NCBI GenBank assembly: GCA_016716225.1
Contig: JADJWT010000001.1
Coordinates: forward strand, 3,544,501-3,608,500
Reading direction: 5' to 3'
Source: Ignavibacteriota bacterium
GTDB lineage: Bacteria; Bacteroidota; Ignavibacteria; Ignavibacteriales; Melioribacteraceae
DNA length: 64,000 nucleotides
The translations under genes were made by a program, and so were the position numbers. Position 1 is the stretch's first letter, and every line of letters begins with the position of its first letter. The notes beneath the pieces are model-generated. The model worked only from the letters and a program-made list of their open reading frames with translations. It did not search any database and was not told where the DNA came from. Below are positions 9,552 to 19,031 of the stretch, piece after piece.

Positions 9552-10005
9552 TAATTATAACCCGAATTGCTGAATTTACTCTGGTATCAGCAAAATTGAT
9601 TGTAAAAGAGTCACGCCGGGGGCTCGCAATGGATTTTAGAAAGAGTCTCAAATGCAGAATAACGGGTTACCTAGGGATGCGCTTGTCGACGGACATTATG
9701 GTCAACGACTTTTATAAAGATGAAAACTAAGTAAACTTAGGATTTACTGAAAGAGTTAAAATTCAAATATATTTGATTTAAGTGAAGTTGCCTAGCTTGT
9801 TCAAATGATTTTATTAATTGAGTTTTTTTTCTTTTTAATTCTTATACATTATCTTATAAGTTTAATTTAAGTTTTTTCATTATAAGTTTTTTCCAATCTT
9901 TTAATTAATGGTCAAAAAAAAGATAATTAATAAATCATAAAATATTATTTATTCTATTATTAAATAATTAAGTTCTGATATTTATTACTTATTAAAGTAT
10001 TATTA
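9552..10005. other. Intergenic stretch with a higher-GC open frame
   Basis: No convincing gene. From 9560 to 9730 base composition rises above the surroundings and the plus strand has a stop-free frame; an internal ATG at 9629 gives 33 residues ending ...NDFYKDEN at 9730. I do not recognise the peptide. The decamer GCTCGCAATG in this patch also occurs near 23618, and a variant near 6987, each in intergenic DNA. It is probably a decayed gene or element fragment. The remainder to 10005 is simple A/T-rich sequence. Confidence 0.3.
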
Positions 10006-10530
10006 TTAGTTAGATTTGTAGTAGTTGATGATTTTCACAACATTGTTGATAATCTGATAATGATTGTATGGAATCTTATTATCAAACCACGTTTCTTCAA
10101 TAAAATCAAAGATATATCTCTTCCAATTATCTTCCAGCAAATGAACAATAACTCGACTGAAATTTTTATTAAGACCAACATACATAGAAGTATTATTAAT
10201 TAAACTATAGGTTAAAATTTCTTGACCGAACCAAAATTTTGCATGAATAAGTAACTTTGTTATTTCATCAAAATACTGGTCACCTTCATTTGTAATCTTC
10301 ATATAAATATGACTACAAATTCTTCTTATATCTCTATTTGGAAATAATTTTGCCATAGTTCTATAATATTTGCATGAGCACTGAAGTGTATATAGATTTA
10401 CCTCGTTTCTTGAAACTTTGAGTGTCTTTTTCGTCACGTTATCGTTATAAGGAATGATATAAGACTCTGATAAAAAAGGTTTCTCGTTATCAATATAAAG
10501 TTCTATAAATTTATCTTGTATATTATTCAT
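10006..10530 (-). CDS. SWIM-type zinc-finger protein
   Basis: 174 residues, cytoplasmic by appearance (no signal peptide). Residues near 45-75 contain CSC, 18 residues, then CSH, which fits the SWIM zinc-finger pattern C-x-C-x(n)-C-x-H. SWIM domains bind DNA or proteins and occur with SNF2 helicases, transposases and stand-alone proteins. Here it stands alone, the last gene of an otherwise exported-protein operon, 39 bases after the stop of 10570-11562. The remaining C-terminal half has many aromatic and charged residues with no recognised domain. A nucleic-acid or protein-binding role is plausible; nothing more can be said. Confidence 0.55.
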   Translation of the reverse strand: MNNIQDKFIELYIDNEKPFLSESYIIPYNDNVTKKTLKVSRNEVNLYTLQCSCKYYRTMAKLFPNRDIRRICSHIYMKITNEGDQYFDEITKLLIHAKFWFGQEILTYSLINNTSMYVGLNKNFSRVIVHLLEDNWKRYIFDFIEETWFDNKIPYNHYQIINNVVKIINYYKSN

Positions 10531-10569
10531 GGCGTTATAAATTATCCATAGAAAACTATTTTAAAAGTT

Positions 10570-11562
10570 TTATGAGCCAACTTCTATTTTCCCTTTTTGA
10601 TTAATATTGATTATGTGAGCATGGTATGGTATAAGATTGTTTGTAAGTACATATTCTTTAGTTTTGTTATCCCAATAGAAAATATTTCCCTGAAGTATGT
10701 TTTGAGGATAGCTTTTAATATTGTTTTTGTCAATTGTAGTAGGTAAAGAACCAATCCAATAATATCCTGAAGAATTTATTTCCACATCAAATTTGCTTAA
10801 TGGTTTACCATACAATTCTACTATTTTTTTATTTTCAACAAATACCCAATAGCAGTTTCCTTTTTTAAGTGTATCATCAAGTACTAAATGAGTTTGATTA
10901 TTTATTGTTTCAAAAGGGCCATTATCAATTTCCAATTTTAAATTTTCATATTCTTGTTTAGAAATCTCAAATGGGATGGAAATCGCATTCCACCCTGGAT
11001 ATAAATTAAAAAGTGCGACATTATTAGAAGTGTAAAAATTATTAGAATATATTTTGTGGTTTAGTTTATTTGTAACATTTACATAATCCGCTCCCAATAC
11101 AATTGTTTCATAAATGTTATCAAAACTCCATTCTAATTTTAATTCACTAAATAAGAATTTTTTTGAACTATAAAACCTAAATCTTCCTACTCTAACTTTA
11201 TTAATTATTGTTTCTGATCCAACATTTGACGAAAATCCAATTATACAGTCATTGAATCTTTTAAAATTATGAGTTTTATATATTGGATTTTGTAATTGTG
11301 AGGAATTAGAAATAACTTCTAAGTTTATCTGATCAAAAATATTTACATCATAATTCAAAATTAAAAAACATTGATATGCATTAAGAAGCAAGCCATTTTT
11401 GCTTTCTAAAAAAATTTCGAATTCAAGATTATGAGAATTTATTTGATGAATATTTTCTACTGTAAATGAATAAATATATCCTGAACCATTTATAACATTT
11501 TGAAACATTATAAAAACTAATGTTGCTTGTATAAAAAAAACTATTTTTTTAATTCTTTCCAT
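10570..11562 (-). CDS. Exported protein with cohesin-like and GWN(A/L)IS domains
   Basis: 330 residues. Residues 1-26 form a signal peptide. Residues of roughly 30-165 (YQCFLILNYDVNIFDQ and following) look like the cohesin-type beta-sandwich often seen in secreted Ignavibacteria proteins. From about 185 a GWNAISIPF motif opens a domain also present in the 16053-18938 protein (GWNLIGAY, SWNLISFP). There is no T9SS sorting domain, so the protein may stay periplasmic or depend on a partner. Its start lies 22 bases inside the end of the upstream gene 11541-12401, indicating translational coupling. Molecular role unknown. Confidence 0.65.
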   Translation of the reverse strand: MERIKKIVFFIQATLVFIMFQNVINGSGYIYSFTVENIHQINSHNLEFEIFLESKNGLLLNAYQCFLILNYDVNIFDQINLEVISNSSQLQNPIYKTHNFKRFNDCIIGFSSNVGSETIINKVRVGRFRFYSSKKFLFSELKLEWSFDNIYETIVLGADYVNVTNKLNHKIYSNNFYTSNNVALFNLYPGWNAISIPFEISKQEYENLKLEIDNGPFETINNQTHLVLDDTLKKGNCYWVFVENKKIVELYGKPLSKFDVEINSSGYYWIGSLPTTIDKNNIKSYPQNILQGNIFYWDNKTKEYVLTNNLIPYHAHIININQKGKIEVGS

Positions 11563-12401
11563 AAACCATTATTCGCAGAAATTATAAAATTTGTTTTATT
11601 AAATTCACATATTCCCCAACAATTATTTTTAAATGTTGAAGGTTTAATTATAAATTTGTCGTAATCGATAGTATATAAACCAGTGATAGAAGAAATATAT
11701 TTTTCACTAATATCTATTCCATTAATTGAGGAAATTTCTTCCCAATCATTTACATTTTTTCTTTTCAAGTAAATTTTAAATCCCGCAATTATTAGATTCT
11801 CAAATTCATCCTCATAAATTGAATAAATTTTCCAAGGGGGGAATTTATGTATTTTACTAAATTCAGAATGTTGAGCTTCATAAAAAGTGCCGTCTTCGCC
11901 TCCGGCGTACATTTTACTTTTACCAACTTTAACTGAATAAATGGGATTTTCCAAATCTTGAAAATTCCATGTTTTACCAAAATTTTCACTAATGAATATT
12001 CCCCCATTACCTGGGAAACCTACTCCTAATAAAATTGTGCTATCATTAATACTTATTGATTGAACTTCATCATTTATGCCTTCTACCCAAGTCCAAGAAA
12101 GACCATCATCAAGTGAATAAAGAAAAGTACTCGGCTTTTGGGCACCCCATAAACCAACGAAAATTTTTTCATCAATTACTTTAATTGAACGTACAGGTTT
12201 TTGAATCAATGAATCCCATCTTGTTATATCTATACTTTTGAACAAGCCTTCTTTACATCCTATATAGAATGAAACACCACTATCAATACAATAAATTTGG
12301 TCTGAAGGAGCATTTGTCTTTATCCAATTATTGTCGTAATCTTCAAAAAATAGACTTAACCCGTTAATAAATATTAAACTATTTAGAATAATAAATAGCA
12401 C
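11541..12401 (-). CDS. Exported BNR-like propeller protein
   Basis: 286 residues. The GTG at 12401 is preferred because GGAG lies 5 bases upstream. The N-terminal 17 residues are hydrophobic and act as a signal peptide. Repeats such as SLDDGLSW and SENFGKTW mark a small BNR/sialidase-like propeller. Unlike the 4804 protein it lacks a T9SS domain. It begins 9 bases after the stop of 12411-13238 and overlaps the start of 10570-11562 by 22 bases, placing it in the middle of an operon of four genes. Likely binding scaffold; ligand unknown. Confidence 0.7.
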   Translation of the reverse strand: MLFIILNSLIFINGLSLFFEDYDNNWIKTNAPSDQIYCIDSGVSFYIGCKEGLFKSIDITRWDSLIQKPVRSIKVIDEKIFVGLWGAQKPSTFLYSLDDGLSWTWVEGINDEVQSISINDSTILLGVGFPGNGGIFISENFGKTWNFQDLENPIYSVKVGKSKMYAGGEDGTFYEAQHSEFSKIHKFPPWKIYSIYEDEFENLIIAGFKIYLKRKNVNDWEEISSINGIDISEKYISSITGLYTIDYDKFIIKPSTFKNNCWGICEFNKTNFIISANNGLWKELKK

Positions 12402-12410
12402 ATGTTCTCC

Positions 12411-13238
12411 TTATTTAACAAACATCATTTTTCTTGAATGAACAAAATTCTTAGTTTTTAACTGATATATATAAAGTCCAGTTGTTAATTTATTTGCATT
12501 AAATTTTATGTTATGAAAACCAGCATTTAAAGTTCCGTTGATTAGACTAGCAACTTGTTTTCCAAGAATGTCGTAAACTTTTAATGTAACTTCACTTTTA
12601 GTATTTAATGAAAAAGAAATATTTGTTTCCGGATTAAATGGATTGGGATAGTTTTGATATAATTCAATATTTGATGGTATCGTTTCATTTTCCTTAATAT
12701 CAGTTAGAGGATTAAAATTAGTAAATCTTAATTTGAAATTATATTTTGTTAATGCCGGATTTAGTTCAATTGAGTCCCGCCCCGAAAGTATTGTTTCCGG
12801 AATTATTAATCCGCCCAATTGATCTGAAATAATTGCTTCAATTCCAACCGGATAATTAATTTTTAATTTGTTTCCAGCAACCATATTAATAACTTCTAAA
12901 GTTAGTAAATGCTCACCGGTATACGGGAATCCTGTATAGTTGCGTACGTCTGGAATTATGCCTGTTGGATAATTTGTTATTAAAAATCTTCCATAAATTC
13001 CTCCTGGAGGTGCTGGTGGACCCTCAATTTCATATACTCCTGTTTGATCATGAGGCCCATCAAAGTTATCAGATGCTTTTGTATCAAGAGCCCATAAAAT
13101 TCTAGTTTTTTCAAATGTATCAGTAACTTGATTTACTATAACTGAATCCAAATAACCATCATAATCCGAAGATTTTTGAGCATTAACAATAACGGAAGTG
13201 ATTGTTAAAATATAAATTAGAAACCAAAATTTTTTCAT
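12411..13238 (-). CDS. T9SS-exported protein, paralogue of neighbour's N-terminal domain
   Basis: 275 residues with a signal peptide ending VNAQ. Residues 22-180 are clearly paralogous to the first domain of 13314-15911: both contain LWAL, EGPPAPP, PTG-I-IPDVR-YT-FPY and FTNFxP at equivalent positions. The last 80 residues are a type-A T9SS domain starting NYPNPFNPETN. It is the first gene of the operon running to 10006, separated from the upstream paralogue by a strong hairpin, so the two paralogues are separate transcripts. The domain is unnamed to me; it is probably an extracellular beta-sandwich. Confidence 0.8.
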   Translation of the reverse strand: MKKFWFLIYILTITSVIVNAQKSSDYDGYLDSVIVNQVTDTFEKTRILWALDTKASDNFDGPHDQTGVYEIEGPPAPPGGIYGRFLITNYPTGIIPDVRNYTGFPYTGEHLLTLEVINMVAGNKLKINYPVGIEAIISDQLGGLIIPETILSGRDSIELNPALTKYNFKLRFTNFNPLTDIKENETIPSNIELYQNYPNPFNPETNISFSLNTKSEVTLKVYDILGKQVASLINGTLNAGFHNIKFNANKLTTGLYIYQLKTKNFVHSRKMMFVK

Positions 13239-13273
13239 ATAATTATTCCTATAAATACTTTATGAGTTAATTA

Positions 13274-13305
13274 AAACTATCTCATCTATAAAGATGAGAT
13301 AGTTT
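13274..13305 (-). terminator. Intrinsic terminator-like hairpin after 13314-15911
   Basis: A perfect 14-base-pair stem (AAACTATCTCATCT and its complement) with a 4-base loop lies 9 bases downstream of the stop of the dockerin-like protein gene. On the minus strand it ends in a short T run (AGTTTTAATT). It also isolates the following paralogue gene. Confidence 0.7.
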
Positions 13306-13313
13306 ATTTTAAA

Positions 13314-15911
13314 TTATTTCAACATCATCATTTTTCTAACAGCATTAAAATCTCCCTTACCTGCATTCATTCTAACAATGTAAATTCCGCTATTAACAAA
13401 TGATCCATTATTATTTGTTCCATCCCAATTTAATACTACTCTTCCACGATCTACTTCACCAAGGAAAAGAGTTTTAACTTCTTGTCCTAAAACGTTATAA
13501 ATAATCAGAGAAACATTATTTGTTTCAGGAACAGAAAATTCAATTTTAGTTGATGGATTAAATGGATTTGGGTAATTTTGTTCTAATGCATATTCTGTTG
13601 GTAAAATTGGAGCTGATTCAAAAGCATAAACTATTTCAACATCCTCAATTTCTTGATTTTCAGTATTGGCAACTATAAAGCTCTCAAGTTTAACATTTTC
13701 AGGATTTACAACTTCCAATGGTATAGAAACAAGAGAGTGTTTTCCGGGTTCAAGAATTTTACTATTACTATTATCGTATATAAGTACTCTTAGTTTTTGA
13801 GCTACTTGCTGATAATATACTTTTCCCAATTCAGTTGATAAATCAAGATTTTTACTTACCAAATTAAGAATGTTATTATAATTTAATTGAACGCCTTTAA
13901 CTGCGATCTTATTTTCAATTACTGCACTTAATTCGTTTTCAGTAACATAAACAGTTATTCTCGCATCTGCATTATAATTTGATTTACTTAAAGTATTTGA
14001 TTCTGCAACTATTTCAAATGATTTTACTGATAAATTTCCACGAGAAGGAGTTCCATCTGGGAATTCTCCATCTAGGATTATTTTTTGAATTAGAGCTAAA
14101 TCTTGAACGTTAACTATACCATCACCATTACTTGACCAAGGAGCAATATCTGCCCTTTCAAATTTACTTCCAGCCATAAGTTTAACTTCCAAAATGTGAT
14201 CAACAACATCTAATAAATCAAGTAAATTTATAGTTCCATCATTATTAACATCACCTTTTGAACCATGAGTTGATCCGTTTCTTATTTCTATAATTTGAGT
14301 TAATGTATCAGCACTTGGAACTGTGGTAATTTGTGTTGCATCAACTTCACTTGCATAAACTTCAATTAATTCAATTGATGTTCTTTGGGTATCTGGTTGA
14401 TTAATATCGGCAACATAGTAATCAAAAACAAAAAGGTCTTTATAATCTCCTGCTAATAATGTTGTAGTTCCATTTCCATAAAGAAGAATATTAATTTCAT
14501 CAACAGTTGTTAACATATCAGAAGATAAATTTCCTCTAACTATATTTGTTAAAAAATTCCAATTACCTAGTTGTGCTACAGGAATTGCATTTCCCAATCT
14601 AACTTCATCTAAGATAATTTTACCATTAGTAACTAATTTTAATTCAAGTGCATGTAAGCCTTCTGTTCCTTCATATTTTAAACCAAGGCTATCCGTAAAA
14701 CTTCTTTTGTCTACTCTAACAACCGTATCAACTTTTAATTCATTTGCTGCATTGTATCCATGGAAATAGAAAACACCTCTTGAGCCCACAAATCCTGAAC
14801 CCGAAGCAGTAATAACATTAGGTGAACTAGTTGCATCGCTAACAAAGCTTATATTTGCATTTGAATTACCACCTGCTGTTGGTGAAAATCGAACTGTATA
14901 AACTTCTGAAGCACCTGGTGCAATTGTCGCAGTTACATTGCCTGTAACAGTAAATGACGGATTATCAGAAGTAACATTACTCATAATCATTGGATTTGAA
15001 GCTCCTTGATTAGTAATTGTAATATTTACATTACTAAAGGAACCAACGGCAACAGAACCAAATGATAACGAAGAAGGATTTGCAGAAAATGTTGCTCCCG
15101 GAACTTGTCCAAAACCAGTTACAGCAACTAAGTCAGTGCTTGATGATATAAATTCAATATTACCTGAATAAGTCTGAGCTGCAGTTGGTGCAAAAGTAAC
15201 TGTAAATGCTTGTGATCCACTGGCAGCAATATTTGCTGTAGTTGGGTTTATTGAATATCCTGCTGGAAGATTAATTTGTGTTATATCAAGAGCTTGTGTG
15301 GGACTTGTATTATTAACAGTTAAAGATAAATCTGACGTATTACCTACCGCAACACCATTAAAATTTAGAGATGCTGGTGAAGAAGAAAAATTTGAAGGAG
15401 GTGCTGGTGGGGTAAAATTAGTAAATGTTATAACAAAATCATAAGAAGTAAGTGCGGAATTAAGTGCAACGCTTGCATTCCCAGTTAAAGTTTGATTATA
15501 AATTGTTCCAGTTAGTTTATCCTTAATTTGAATTGAAATACCTGTTGGTAAATTAACTGATAATTGGTTAGGTGTTGTTAGACCTACTAATTCTAATGTT
15601 AAAGTTGTAGAACCGGAATATGGAAAACTTGTATAACCTCTAACATCCGGTATCAAACCAGTAGGACGTCCAGCTATTGGAAATCTTACATAAAGTCCAG
15701 CTGGCGGAGCTGGCGGTCCTTCTAATTCAAATGCAGCAATATCATCAAATCCATCAGTTGCTAAAGGATGAAGTGCCCAAAGGGCTCTTGACCTTTCTGT
15801 TCCTTGTGTTACAACTACTGAATCCATATAAGAATAGTTACTTGCATTTTGAGCAAGCATACTACTCAAATTCAGCAGAACTAGTGCAAAAATAAATATT
15901 AATTTTTTCAT
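13314..15911 (-). CDS. T9SS-exported multidomain protein with dockerin and cohesin-like modules
   Basis: 865 residues with a signal peptide ending LAQ. Order: the domain shared with 12411-13238 (22-170); two ASH/HYDIN-like 'choice-of-anchor D' beta-sandwiches with SLSFGSVAVGS-type motifs (about 172-375); a cohesin-like sandwich (about 380-545); a type I dockerin beginning at residue 553 with two calcium-loop repeats (DVNNDGTINLLD and NGDGIVNVQD); a second cohesin-like region (about 620-760); and a type-A T9SS domain (785-865). Dockerin-cohesin pairing mediates cell-surface assembly in cellulosome systems; here both occur in one chain, so intramolecular or homotypic interaction is possible. 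It is transcribed alone up to the hairpin at 13274. Confidence 0.85.
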   Translation of the reverse strand: MKKLIFIFALVLLNLSSMLAQNASNYSYMDSVVVTQGTERSRALWALHPLATDGFDDIAAFELEGPPAPPAGLYVRFPIAGRPTGLIPDVRGYTSFPYSGSTTLTLELVGLTTPNQLSVNLPTGISIQIKDKLTGTIYNQTLTGNASVALNSALTSYDFVITFTNFTPPAPPSNFSSSPASLNFNGVAVGNTSDLSLTVNNTSPTQALDITQINLPAGYSINPTTANIAASGSQAFTVTFAPTAAQTYSGNIEFISSSTDLVAVTGFGQVPGATFSANPSSLSFGSVAVGSFSNVNITITNQGASNPMIMSNVTSDNPSFTVTGNVTATIAPGASEVYTVRFSPTAGGNSNANISFVSDATSSPNVITASGSGFVGSRGVFYFHGYNAANELKVDTVVRVDKRSFTDSLGLKYEGTEGLHALELKLVTNGKIILDEVRLGNAIPVAQLGNWNFLTNIVRGNLSSDMLTTVDEINILLYGNGTTTLLAGDYKDLFVFDYYVADINQPDTQRTSIELIEVYASEVDATQITTVPSADTLTQIIEIRNGSTHGSKGDVNNDGTINLLDLLDVVDHILEVKLMAGSKFERADIAPWSSNGDGIVNVQDLALIQKIILDGEFPDGTPSRGNLSVKSFEIVAESNTLSKSNYNADARITVYVTENELSAVIENKIAVKGVQLNYNNILNLVSKNLDLSTELGKVYYQQVAQKLRVLIYDNSNSKILEPGKHSLVSIPLEVVNPENVKLESFIVANTENQEIEDVEIVYAFESAPILPTEYALEQNYPNPFNPSTKIEFSVPETNNVSLIIYNVLGQEVKTLFLGEVDRGRVVLNWDGTNNNGSFVNSGIYIVRMNAGKGDFNAVRKMMMLK

Positions 15912-16013
15912 TTTTTTATCCTCATGCTTAACTATTAGTTTATTTTATATAAGTTTTTTCATATATTTATTTGTTTTTTGTTACTGAAAGTAGCATTAAA
16001 CCATGATTTACTC

Positions 16014-16039
16014 GGCAATCCTATGAAAATAGGATTGCC
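16014..16039 (+). terminator. Hairpin with T-tract pointing to the plus strand
   Basis: A 10-base-pair stem (GGCAATCCTA and complement) with a 6-base loop is followed on the plus strand by nine T, an intrinsic terminator for rightward transcription. Both neighbours are on the minus strand, for which the hairpin has no T run after it. It may end an antisense or read-through plus-strand transcript, or act only as a 3' stem for 16053-18938. Confidence 0.5.
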
Positions 16040-16052
16040 ATTTTTTTTTAGA

Positions 16053-18938
16053 TTATTTTAATAACATCATTTTTTGAACAGAAACAAAGTTGGAAGAAGT
16101 TAATTCGTAGAAATATAAACCTGATGATAAACCTTTTGCATTCCAATTAACACTATGGAAACCAGCTTCAACAGTCTCATCAACCAAAGTTTCTACCAAT
16201 TCCCCTAAACTATTATAGATTCTCAATTTTACATTTGCAGTTTCTGGAAGAGAAAATCTTATTACTGTTGTTGGGTTAAATGGATTTGGATAGTTTTGTT
16301 CCAAAGTATATTCTGTAGGCACAGATAATACTGAAGAACCGCTTATATTTATCAAATAATTAACTGCTTCACTAACAACAAATTCTTCACCATTTTTTAC
16401 TTGATGGCCTGTTATTTCTAAATTTGTACCTTCGAGTTTTACAGTTACCGGATATTTCACACCATTTAATTTGATATCTTTTGAACCGTTTATTACATCA
16501 ACTAATCTGTTACTTGAGAATCTAATATCAAATACATCTTCTGAAGGAACTGGAGGCATTTCAAATCTTTCCAAATTTTCATCTTTATCAGCTATATATA
16601 AAGTATATCTCATACCATTAGCATCAGAAATGATAATTTTTGCCCATTCTTCATTTATTATACTTTCGTTCTTTGGCAATGCAGGGCCATCTTGAGTTGG
16701 AATTATTAGTTCTCCGGCAGCTAATGATTTAACCCAAACTGCTGTGCCAGGATTTACTGTACTTTTAATTTCATAACCATTGGAATAACCCCAATAAACT
16801 GTACTTGAATTAATTGCACTTGAAGGAGCTGTTCTAATATCTGCAGTTGCATATGCGTAATCATAAGCACCTATTAAATTCCAACCAGTTGAAATTTGTA
16901 CATTATTTCTTTGTACATTATTTCTTTGTACATAAGATAAATTGGTTTGTGTAATTGCAGCATTTCCAGTACTCTTTAACCAAAATGCTTTAGCAGGAAC
17001 TATATTTGATGTTGTTGCTATATTTTCATAAACTCCAGTTGCATTATTCCATCCCCAAGCAACAGACATAGTTGGATAAATTGAAGAAGCCTGCATACTT
17101 GTCATATTATAACCAGGGAAAGAAATCAAATTCCAACTTGTAAGAATATTTTGTGAATGATTAAATGTAGTAGCAACTTCTATTGTTATTCCGGCAAAAG
17201 TTGCTCCAGGTTGAGTAAAAGATACAGAGCTTTGTGTTTTCATATTTACATCAGCAAATATTGCACCACTAAGACCATCTTTTAGAGTAAATCTTCCTGG
17301 TCCTAATTGAGCTGGATTCCATGTTAAAGTTGCTGTACCAGAAGAAGAACCAAAATCACCTTTTAAAGAATAAGTCACTGCAGAGCTTGCATTTTGTAAA
17401 TTAAGAAATACATCGTCAGAACCTGTTATATCAAATCTAATATCGATATTTCCTGCTATATTTGTTGGAGCTGCTAATTCTCCAAGAGAATTATCCAAAC
17501 CTGAAGTTGCAGTTGTTGCACTGCCAAATACAACTTGTCTTGATTCGTAATTATTGTTTGTTAAAACAATCGATGCTGTCCAATCTATATCATCTCTATA
17601 AGATACTGATTGAGGATCATAATGTGCCCAACCTGCATCCCATCTGTTTTCTTTTGAAAAAGCACCAACATAAGTTGTTGTTTCAAAACCTGCTAATTTT
17701 GTATTTGAGAAACTTGCACTGCCTAATAAGGGCGAACCAGTTGTTGGTTCAACATTTGGATTAATAAAATTAAATGGGTCAGCTAAGTTTAAATTAGCTA
17801 CTTCAGCAGCACTATAGTTATCAGCATTAAACCAAGCCAATGCATCAATAACAGTTCCATCGTTATCTGAAGCAGAAACTAAAGGTTTTGATGATGCAAG
17901 ACCAGCAATATAATTTTTTTCATATTCTACAGTATTATCAAGAAGCAAATTCACTTGATTAACTGCATTACTACCATCAAAGAAAATTCCTCCTTCATCG
18001 AATCCTGTAATTACGGAATTGAATAAATTCATTTGTGAACCTTCACGTTGGTGAATACCATAATAGTATTCAGGATCAAATGCTGTTTGAGATGAATTTT
18101 GTTTTGGACCAACAGCAGTAATATTTGAAAATATGGGTTTTGAAATTGGTGCTGTTAAAGGAGAACCAGATTTACTATCTTGTTCAAAAGCTTCACTTTT
18201 GCTTACGTCAGCAGTCCATGAGTCTCTAAAAATAAATCCATATTGAATGTTTCCTCTGTAACCTTCATCACCATCGAAATCATCATCTAAAGATTTTATC
18301 GCAATTAAATGACTTGCATCATGATTTCCACCAAACCACTCAAATGCATCATCTCTTGAATAACTAACTTGAACGTGGTGAATTTCTGTTCCACTTCCAA
18401 CTGAACCTAAGGTTAAGCCATTTATTTCGTTATTTGCTGAAAGTTCAATTCCAGGGAATTCAATTCTGACATATTTAAAAACACCACTGTTATCTGCATC
18501 ATTTGTACCGCCGTATACTGCACCTTCACTTGTTGGAACACCTTCTATAGCAACATTTAAACCTTTCCAGTTAGAAGCAGCGCCTAAAATAATAACACCG
18601 CCCCAATCTCCCATTGCTCTTGAACCTGCGGGTAACTGGCTGGTAAATACTATTGGATTTGTTGCAGTACCATTTGCATATATTTTACCACCTCTTTTTA
18701 CAATTAAAGAACCCTTTGTTGAACTCTCGCCTAAAATCACAGTCCCTGCTGGAATTGTTAAAGAGACAAGTGAATCAACATAAACATACCCACTCAGCAA
18801 ATAAACATTATTTGCATCAAGTGTTGTATTACTTGTAATATGGCCAGACAACACAACATCATGGGGTGTTAAGTGTGTTTGCCCAAAAACTTGACTAAAC
18901 AAGCCAATTGTTAAGATTATTAAAAATATTTTTTTCAT
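16053..18938 (-). CDS. T9SS-exported parallel beta-helix-like protein
   Basis: 961 residues with signal peptide ending VFGQ. Residues 25-330 show the pattern TIPAGTVILG, LIVKRGGKIYANGTATNPIVFTS and GDWGGVIILG, typical of a large family of right-handed beta-helix-like surface proteins in Bacteroidota. About 590-750 contains two GWNLIS-type motifs separated by a tandemly duplicated QRNNV pentapeptide. A type-A T9SS domain starts NYPNPFNPTTV near 882. It lies 94 bases downstream of the TonB-dependent receptor and is probably co-transcribed with it, suggesting it helps capture or process whatever the receptor imports. Exact substrate unknown. Confidence 0.82.
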   Translation of the reverse strand: MKKIFLIILTIGLFSQVFGQTHLTPHDVVLSGHITSNTTLDANNVYLLSGYVYVDSLVSLTIPAGTVILGESSTKGSLIVKRGGKIYANGTATNPIVFTSQLPAGSRAMGDWGGVIILGAASNWKGLNVAIEGVPTSEGAVYGGTNDADNSGVFKYVRIEFPGIELSANNEINGLTLGSVGSGTEIHHVQVSYSRDDAFEWFGGNHDASHLIAIKSLDDDFDGDEGYRGNIQYGFIFRDSWTADVSKSEAFEQDSKSGSPLTAPISKPIFSNITAVGPKQNSSQTAFDPEYYYGIHQREGSQMNLFNSVITGFDEGGIFFDGSNAVNQVNLLLDNTVEYEKNYIAGLASSKPLVSASDNDGTVIDALAWFNADNYSAAEVANLNLADPFNFINPNVEPTTGSPLLGSASFSNTKLAGFETTTYVGAFSKENRWDAGWAHYDPQSVSYRDDIDWTASIVLTNNNYESRQVVFGSATTATSGLDNSLGELAAPTNIAGNIDIRFDITGSDDVFLNLQNASSAVTYSLKGDFGSSSGTATLTWNPAQLGPGRFTLKDGLSGAIFADVNMKTQSSVSFTQPGATFAGITIEVATTFNHSQNILTSWNLISFPGYNMTSMQASSIYPTMSVAWGWNNATGVYENIATTSNIVPAKAFWLKSTGNAAITQTNLSYVQRNNVQRNNVQISTGWNLIGAYDYAYATADIRTAPSSAINSSTVYWGYSNGYEIKSTVNPGTAVWVKSLAAGELIIPTQDGPALPKNESIINEEWAKIIISDANGMRYTLYIADKDENLERFEMPPVPSEDVFDIRFSSNRLVDVINGSKDIKLNGVKYPVTVKLEGTNLEITGHQVKNGEEFVVSEAVNYLINISGSSVLSVPTEYTLEQNYPNPFNPTTVIRFSLPETANVKLRIYNSLGELVETLVDETVEAGFHSVNWNAKGLSSGLYFYELTSSNFVSVQKMMLLK
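16898..16933. repeat. 15-bp tandem repeat inside a coding region
   Basis: The unit GTACATTATTTCTTT occurs twice in full plus six more bases. Being a multiple of three it duplicates five residues (QRNNV on the coding strand) without disturbing the frame of 16053-18938. A slippage hotspot that could vary in copy number. Confidence 0.85.
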
Positions 18939-19031
18939 GATTTACTCCATTTGTTATTTTTTATGATTTTTTTTACTTCAAAAGATTTTTTTGTTTCATC
19001 AACCTCCTCATTTGTTTTGTAAATCTGTTAT

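Noticed and set aside
15677..15895. Plus-strand open frame of 72 codons
   Set aside because: Lies fully inside the antisense of the dockerin-like gene with no ribosome site or conserved domain; a shadow frame.
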